A stretch of 64,000 nt of DNA from NCBI RefSeq assembly GCF_009796285.1, contig NZ_CP047020.1, positions 9,238,001-9,302,000 on the forward strand, in the 5' to 3' direction. The stretch is from Streptomyces broussonetiae. GTDB lineage: Bacteria > Actinomycetota > Actinomycetes > Streptomycetales > Streptomycetaceae. Below, piece by piece: positions 59,818 to 64,000 of the stretch. The position numbers and the translations under genes are program-made. The notes beneath the pieces were generated by a model, which searched no databases, had not been told where the DNA came from, and saw nothing but the letters and a program-made list of their open reading frames with translations. Position 1 is the stretch's first letter; each line of letters begins with the position of its first letter.

Positions 59818-60879
59818 TCACGCGTGCGTAGCGTCCGGGGTGGCGTGGTCGGTGATCCAGCGGTCGACGCGGGCCCACTGGGTGAGCAGCCACTCGCTGC
59901 GGGCATCGTTGCCTGGCGGCACGCGGCTTGCGGGTATGCGCCACCACCGTGCGCGTACGCCCTCGCGGAGTGGCAGCTGGCTCCAAACGCTGCGCGCCGA
60001 GTGGACGACGTCAAGGCCGGTGTGGGCGACGAAGACCACGTCGGCCGTGGGCGCGGCGGCGATCGCGGCGAGGGCGCCGGCGTCCCTCGGTGGTAGGACA
60101 TGGCGCATCCGTTCCGCGCGTGACGCCCGGCGCGGCAATCCCTGGCGGCGCAAGGAGGCGATCGCGCGCCGGCGGCGGCGCGGTGTGAAGTTGCCGCCCT
60201 CCGGAAAGATCACGAGGGCGTCGCCCGGGCCCAGTCCGGCCGCCAGGTCCGCGATCGCGTCCTCGGCGCGGCCGTCGAAGGGCGGGAGGAAACAGTGGGG
60301 GACCCGCCCGATGAGGACGTCGAGAGCGGGGTCGGCGCGCAGTGTCCGCTTCAGAACGGTGTGGGGACGCAGCCCGGCTTGGCTGAGCAGGATCTGAAGC
60401 AGCAGGAAGGAGTCACCGACCCCGGCGTGCCGTACGAAGACCAGGACCGGTACCGCGGCGTGTCCGGTCTCGCCTGGTGGCGGGGGCCTCACCTCCACCT
60501 GGAGCCGGAAGACCTGCTCGCCCGCGCGTCGTAGCTGCCGCAGCAGCCTCTCCAGTACGGCGAAGGCATCCGCGGAAATCCGCTCCTCGCGGTCCAACCT
60601 GTCCGGCAGCCGCCGCGCCCACAGAACGGCGGCGGCCACCAGACCGGCCAAGTCCACCAGGAGGTAGATGAACGCGAAACCGGTGATCCGCACCGGTCTC
60701 CACGAGCCTTGCGTGGCGAGGGAGACCGGCGCGCAGAGCACGCCTGCGGCGATGAGGAGCGCGGCCACCGTGGGGACGAGGGCGAGCAGCAGTGCCGTGG
60801 TGGTCGTGCGGCGCAGCCCGGTGACCACCGCGCCGGCCACCCGTACCGCGCGTCTTCGGGACACACTCGCATCGGTCAT
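59818..60879 (-). CDS. PlsC-type (1-acylglycerol-3-phosphate) acyltransferase
   Basis: A 353-residue membrane-bound acyltransferase. Two N-terminal hydrophobic segments (TALLLALVPTVAALLIAAGV and FAFIYLLVDLAGLVAAAVLW) precede the PlsC domain. Its HX4D motif is VFVRHAGVGDSF (about 167-178), and the third motif is ALVIFPEGGNFTP (about 240-252). It transfers an acyl chain to lysophospholipids or related acceptors. Its ATG overlaps the stop of the patatin-like gene (ATGA), so both are made together. A deacylation/reacylation cycle of membrane lipids is the natural inference. Confidence 0.82.
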   Translation of the reverse strand: MTDASVSRRRAVRVAGAVVTGLRRTTTTALLLALVPTVAALLIAAGVLCAPVSLATQGSWRPVRITGFAFIYLLVDLAGLVAAAVLWARRLPDRLDREERISADAFAVLERLLRQLRRAGEQVFRLQVEVRPPPPGETGHAAVPVLVFVRHAGVGDSFLLLQILLSQAGLRPHTVLKRTLRADPALDVLIGRVPHCFLPPFDGRAEDAIADLAAGLGPGDALVIFPEGGNFTPRRRRRAIASLRRQGLPRRASRAERMRHVLPPRDAGALAAIAAAPTADVVFVAHTGLDVVHSARSVWSQLPLREGVRARWWRIPASRVPPGNDARSEWLLTQWARVDRWITDHATPDATHA

Positions 60880-61751
60880 GGCTTGCCGTCGGGTGTGCTG
60901 AGAGCGGTCTCCAGGTAGCGGGAGGAGGCTGCGTAGGCGCGTTCGATGCGCTCGGCGGTCCGGCCGAAGCTGCGGTAGGGGAGCTGCCACAGGGTGGCTG
61001 TGCCCTCCTCGGGGCCCGAGCCCGACGGCAGCACGCGGACCGTGACGCCGGGCGGCAGGTCCGCCATGTCACGCGCGAATCGGTGTCTGCGAGCGATCTC
61101 GAACGCCACCAGGGCCACCTGCCAGGGAGCCCGCGGTGGGCAGAGGGCTCGCTCGACGCGGCCGACCTGCAGCACATAGACCTCAGTCGCACCGAGGGCG
61201 ACTGCGCGGCCGACGGGGATGCTGTTGACCAGACCGCCGTCGACGTAGTGCTCGCCGTCGAGCCGGACGGGCGGCAGTAGCCCGGGCACTGCACACGAAG
61301 CGAGCACGGCATCCACCAGCGGCCCGGCGGCGAACCAGTGCTCGGCGGCCCGCTCGATGCTCGCCGCCACGCACTGGAACGGCAGGGCCAGATCCTCGAT
61401 GTCAGTCACCGGAAGGTGGGAGGAGAGCAGTTCGCGCAGCGGTGTGGGGTGGTACAGGTGAGTGCCGCTGCGTACGGCGGTGCTCAGCCGTCCGAGCAGC
61501 GACCCGGAGAACACGCCGGCACGCCCAAGGCCGGTCCACAGGTCGGCGAGCCAGGCCACCGACGCCCGCGAAGGATCGGCCGCGACAGCTGCGCCGTTTA
61601 TCGCGCCGACAGAGGTGCCGACGACGAGGTCCGGCCGCACGGCGGCGGCGAAGAGCGCTTTGAGCATGCCGACCTCGTAGGCGCCGAGCGCACCGCCGCC
61701 GCCCAGCACGAAGGCGCGGGTCGGTGGGCGGGCGGGCCGGCTGTCCTCCAT
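60876..61751 (-). CDS. Patatin-like phospholipase
   Basis: A 291-residue lipid hydrolase. The oxyanion loop is FVLGGGGALGAYEVG (about 14-28), the nucleophile elbow is VVGTSVGAING with Ser at about 47, and the catalytic Asp is in EHYVDGGLVNSIPV (about 170). These three define the patatin/RssA family with a Ser-Asp dyad. ATG 61751 is used; in-frame codons up to 61820 also exist and no ribosome site is strong. It comes first in a two-gene operon with the PlsC acyltransferase. Confidence 0.87.
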   Translation of the reverse strand: MEDSRPARPPTRAFVLGGGGALGAYEVGMLKALFAAAVRPDLVVGTSVGAINGAAVAADPSRASVAWLADLWTGLGRAGVFSGSLLGRLSTAVRSGTHLYHPTPLRELLSSHLPVTDIEDLALPFQCVAASIERAAEHWFAAGPLVDAVLASCAVPGLLPPVRLDGEHYVDGGLVNSIPVGRAVALGATEVYVLQVGRVERALCPPRAPWQVALVAFEIARRHRFARDMADLPPGVTVRVLPSGSGPEEGTATLWQLPYRSFGRTAERIERAYAASSRYLETALSTPDGKP

Positions 61752-62534
61752 GGCCGAAGGGTGCCCCGACACGGCGCCGCCAACCACTGATGGATCCCTC
61801 ACCGACCGCTGTGGCACCAACGGGGGACGCCAGCACCGCGAAGGTTCGGTCTCGCCTTCAGTCTCACCTTCAGTCTCGCCTTGAGCCGGATACCGGCAGT
61901 GTGGTCCCGGCAGACGGCTCGAGCGGCGCCAGGTGAACGCGGTGGGGCGCCCGGTTCGTGGGGGCGCTGAACTTCAGCAGTGCCCGTGCCGAGACCGGGA
62001 TGGAGCCGCCTTCACCCTCGGCGCCCCCGTCGCACTGGTCTGTCTCGCGGTTCTGGACGCTTTGGAGCGACTGGGCGCGTGAGGCACGGCGCGCACCGGC
62101 GTCCGGATGCAGCCGTGTCCCTACCTCCTGGTATGACGGACTGGCGCTCCGGTGGGCGTGCTCGGATTCGCCGACGGGTACGTGCCGACACCGACGCGAC
62201 AGTCTCGGCCCGGTCCTCTCTGACCGGGCCGTGCTGCTGACCTGGGACAACCCGCGCGCCGGCTCCCGCCTGGCCGCCGGGGTCGCCATCGAGGGAGTGC
62301 GCGCCGACCTGCTGCCGCAGGACGAGATGGGCACGGTCAAAAAGCTGGAGTGCGTCGGCCGCAAGGTGGCCCCGGTCGCAAGGTGATGATGGTCGGCGTC
62401 GGCGTCGGCGTCGGCGACGGCGTCGGTGACGACCGGCCCTGACCGCCGGGCGGGCAGGCGGCACCATGGGGCCAGTGGGCTCCGACCTCGCATTGGAGAC
62501 CGCCGATGCGGTCTTCGTCCGCGACGAACTCCGC
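61752..62534. other. Unassigned stretch with decayed coding sequence
   Basis: The forward strand near 62215-62386 reads AVLLTWDNPRAGSRLAAGVA, IEGVRADLLPQDEMGTVKKL and ECVGRKVAP to a stop. It looks like the end of a protein, but the family and the start are not identifiable. A GGCGTC tandem repeat of about 40 bases follows at 62393-62432. The rest is not interpretable. Confidence 0.35.
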
Positions 62535-62740
62535 ACCGTTCCGGGCGTTTTCTGACGCCCGGACGCGGCGCGTCGGCGGCCTTGGTCATGCGCACGGCCG
62601 GGGCGACCCAATGGAACGCTGTCGCCGAGACGACCGCGTCGAACGGTTCTCGCGTCGAACGGTTCTCGCGTCAACGGTCCCTCGGGCAGCGGCCAGCTCT
62701 CGAACGGAGCCGTCTCCACGTCCACCGGCCGCGGTCCCGG
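62535..62740 (-). pseudogene. SAM methyltransferase fragment with a 16-bp duplication
   Basis: The reverse strand reads DVETAPFESWPLPEG, then FDAVVSATAFHWV and RMTKAADAPRPG in shifted frames, matching the motif IV region of class I methyltransferases (ESWPLP...FDAVVSATAFHW). GTCGAACGGTTCTCGC is duplicated in tandem at about 62638-62669 between these parts and breaks the frame. No motif I remains. The region up to 63056 holds no other recognisable gene. Confidence 0.5.
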
Positions 62741-63056
62741 TCAGGTTGCGCCGGGCGACCCAGGGTCGTTGTCGTCCGCCGGCGCGCCCAGGGCGAGCCG
62801 CTCGCAGATCTCGCACCGATCGCCAGGCGCACCGAGGACCCGCTGCGCAAGAAACACGATCCGCCATCCGCCGACCGTGCCCCTGACCACCCGCCGCCGA
62901 CCCAAGCCGGTCACCCTCGCGCATGACGCCGCAGCCGCCACTGGCACCCAGGCCCGGCGCCGACTGGGCCTGCGCCTGGCATGCGGCCTCACCCGGATGC
63001 GCAACGCGCATCGCTGGTGATCAGGTGCACGGCGCCGTCGTCGCGGGAGGTGAAGG

Positions 63057-63189
63057 GTGCTCTCGTACGCCCAGGCACTGGGTGCCGGAATCGGCATCGG
63101 AATCATGTATGCGCTGATCAGGGTGCCCTCCCCGGCGCCCCCGAGGGACTGTTCGGCATCGTCATCGGCGAATCCGGAGGACGCCTGCT
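63057..63189 (+). pseudogene. XapX domain protein, frameshifted and fused
   Basis: GTG 63057 behind GGGAGG reads LSYAQALGAGIGIGIMYALI with RVPSPAPP, the N-terminal half of XapX (a two-helix, about 55-residue membrane protein). The other half, GLFGIVIGESGG, follows one frame over, after a shift at about 63145. The open frame then enters the DAPG-hydrolase remnant at about 63190. XapX proteins have no known function. Confidence 0.6.
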
Positions 63190-63577
63190 ACTCACCCGGC
63201 TGCGCCGCCGACCCGGCCCCGGCTGCACGCCGGAGATGTTCACCTGGTGGTTCTGGTGGCATTCCGTCGAGCCCGAGCGCTACTCACTGTGGTACCCCTA
63301 CAACCACCAGTAGGCGATCCCCCGCGACCAGGATGTCCTCACCCGGCCCGGTGTAGCTGACGTCGATCGCTACATCGGCAACACCCACGACATCATCGAG
63401 TGCATCGGCCCCCTGCGCTCGGAACTCACCGTGCAGTTCCTCCACTCCTGCGAACTGGGCTTCGACACCAGCCGCTTCGCCCAGTCCGAGATCAGCGCCC
63501 ACGCGTGCGGCAAGCTCAGCATCAACAACGGCGTCACGCTCCACCTCGTCCGTACCACGGCCGACGGTTTCGAGTGA
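63190..63577 (+). pseudogene. DAPG hydrolase (PhlG/PhiG-type) family remnant
   Basis: The forward frame reads PGPGCTPEMFTWWFWWHSVE, PERYSLWYPYNHQ, a TAG at 63311, then DVDRYIGNTHDIIECIGPLR and ELTVQFLHSCELGFDTSRFA to TGA 63577. TPEM-x-x-WWF-x-WH and the YIGNTH block fit the diacetylphloroglucinol hydrolase family, which cleaves a C-C bond in acylphloroglucinols using zinc. The TAG sits where Trp would be expected. The N-terminus is replaced by the XapX fragment. Confidence 0.55.
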
Positions 63578-63708
63578 TGGGTCCCGTCATGCCCGACGTC
63601 ATGTCCGGCTTCGGCTGGTCCGGGTCAGTGCGAGCAGCTTCTTGCGGATCAGGCGGCGGCGTCGATCCTTCTCCTGAGATCCGGCGCCGGCGCTGAAGTG
63701 TCGCGGCA

Positions 63709-64000
63709 TCACAGGTTCGTGTCGAAGAACCCGGATACGAGCGACTCCTCCTCGGCCATGACGTCGGACGTCGGCGCGGTACCGGTGTCCGAGGCGATCT
63801 CCTCGGGCGTCATCACCCTGCTCAGCTGCGGCATCAGCACCTCGGCGTCGGTGAGGGAGCCGTGCCGCGTCCCCGGCAGCGTGATGGCGGCGTGCCGGCC
63901 GGTGCTGTGCGCCAGCACCGCGGCGCACGACGGGTCGGCGGCAGCCGTGCACGCGTCCGTGGAGTCGCTGGAGAGGATCAGGAAGGGCTTGCTCAGTCCG
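63709..64000 (-). CDS. Alpha/beta hydrolase, C-terminal part (runs off the window)
   Basis: About 96 C-terminal residues are visible: KPFLILSSDSTDACTAAADP, AVLAHSTGRHAAITLPGTRH with GSLTDAEVLMPQLS. The pattern PFLIL...D...GTRHGSLTDA, with His in GTRH as the presumed catalytic histidine, matches exported alpha/beta hydrolases of the PAF-acetylhydrolase-like/cutinase-like group in Streptomyces. The nucleophile part lies outside the window. The 63578-63708 gap before it holds nothing I recognise. Confidence 0.65.
   Translation of the reverse strand, partial: GLSKPFLILSSDSTDACTAAADPSCAAVLAHSTGRHAAITLPGTRHGSLTDAEVLMPQLSRVMTPEEIASDTGTAPTSDVMAEEESLVSGFFDTNL

Noticed and set aside
62393..62432. GGCGTC repeats as a possible CRISPR-like array
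   Set aside because: It is a plain hexanucleotide run without spacers, and no cas gene is present anywhere in the window.

Overview
The window looks like an accessory part of a Streptomyces (or close actinomycete) chromosome. GC is very high, third codon positions are strongly G/C, and GTG and TTG starts are common. It carries an LAETG-anchored chaplin, mycothiol-enzyme (MDMPI) folds, an ANTAR/STAS protein, an RsbU-type phosphatase, a cysteine-free L32 paralogue and a ZnuABC/Zur cluster, all typical of that group. No tRNA, rRNA, CRISPR array, replication origin or phage module was recognised.

Layout. 1-9.3 kb: a run of small regulator/target pairs (MerR/amidohydrolase, MDMPI enzyme, MarR with twin operators, TetR/membrane protein, LuxR-like), a secreted G1 glutamic peptidase and a SAM methyltransferase. 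9.4-14.2 kb: a membrane protein, a GNAT enzyme, a long chaplin, a decayed DUF6624 gene, a second methyltransferase and an IS21 helper remnant. 14.4-22.3 kb: redox and detoxification genes (LysR with epimerase and aldo/keto reductase; VOC, HbpS/GlcG, NIPSNAP, quinone reductase with HxlR) and a GlxA-type regulator. 22.4-28.6 kb: a HelD-type helicase surrounded by gene fragments (RidA, IS1380, LysR, GMC oxidoreductase, aldehyde dehydrogenase, IS256). 28.6-42.2 kb: XRE regulator and luciferase-like monooxygenase, a frameshifted MDMPI gene, an RsbU phosphatase, a glycine-rich secreted peptide, a frameshifted MFS exporter coupled to an ArsR regulator, a Tat-exported molybdenum hydroxylase pair, an ankyrin protein, a shortened ATP-grasp protein and a secreted trypsin-like protease. 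42.7-47.7 kb: a zinc-starvation cluster (shortened CobW-like protein, zinc-free L32, Zur, two permeases, ATPase, ZnuA) with candidate Zur boxes. 47.7-57.4 kb: pseudogenes and IS256, IS630 and IS701 remnants around a sedolisin, a cysteine-rich ArsR-like regulator with a DUF3291 gene, and a LysR/SDR pair. 57.6-64 kb: STAS-ANTAR protein, winged-helix protein behind a sigma-B-like promoter, an 8-bp tandem repeat, a coupled patatin/acyltransferase pair, XapX and DAPG-hydrolase remnants and a partial alpha/beta hydrolase.

How the genes work together. The best supported unit is the zinc regulon: Zur should repress ZnuABC, the zinc-free L32 and the CobW-like protein through the boxes at about 43.4 and 47.65 kb. 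Elsewhere the pattern is a local regulator next to one or a few enzymes, often with a palindrome between them that I could locate. About twenty broken genes and six IS-family remnants show that this is a decaying, recombining region. Several breaks are single-base frameshifts and could be assembly errors. The most unusual objects are the CobW-like protein that has lost its GTPase core, the chaplin whose second domain has both cysteines replaced by serine, and the patatin/acyltransferase pair.
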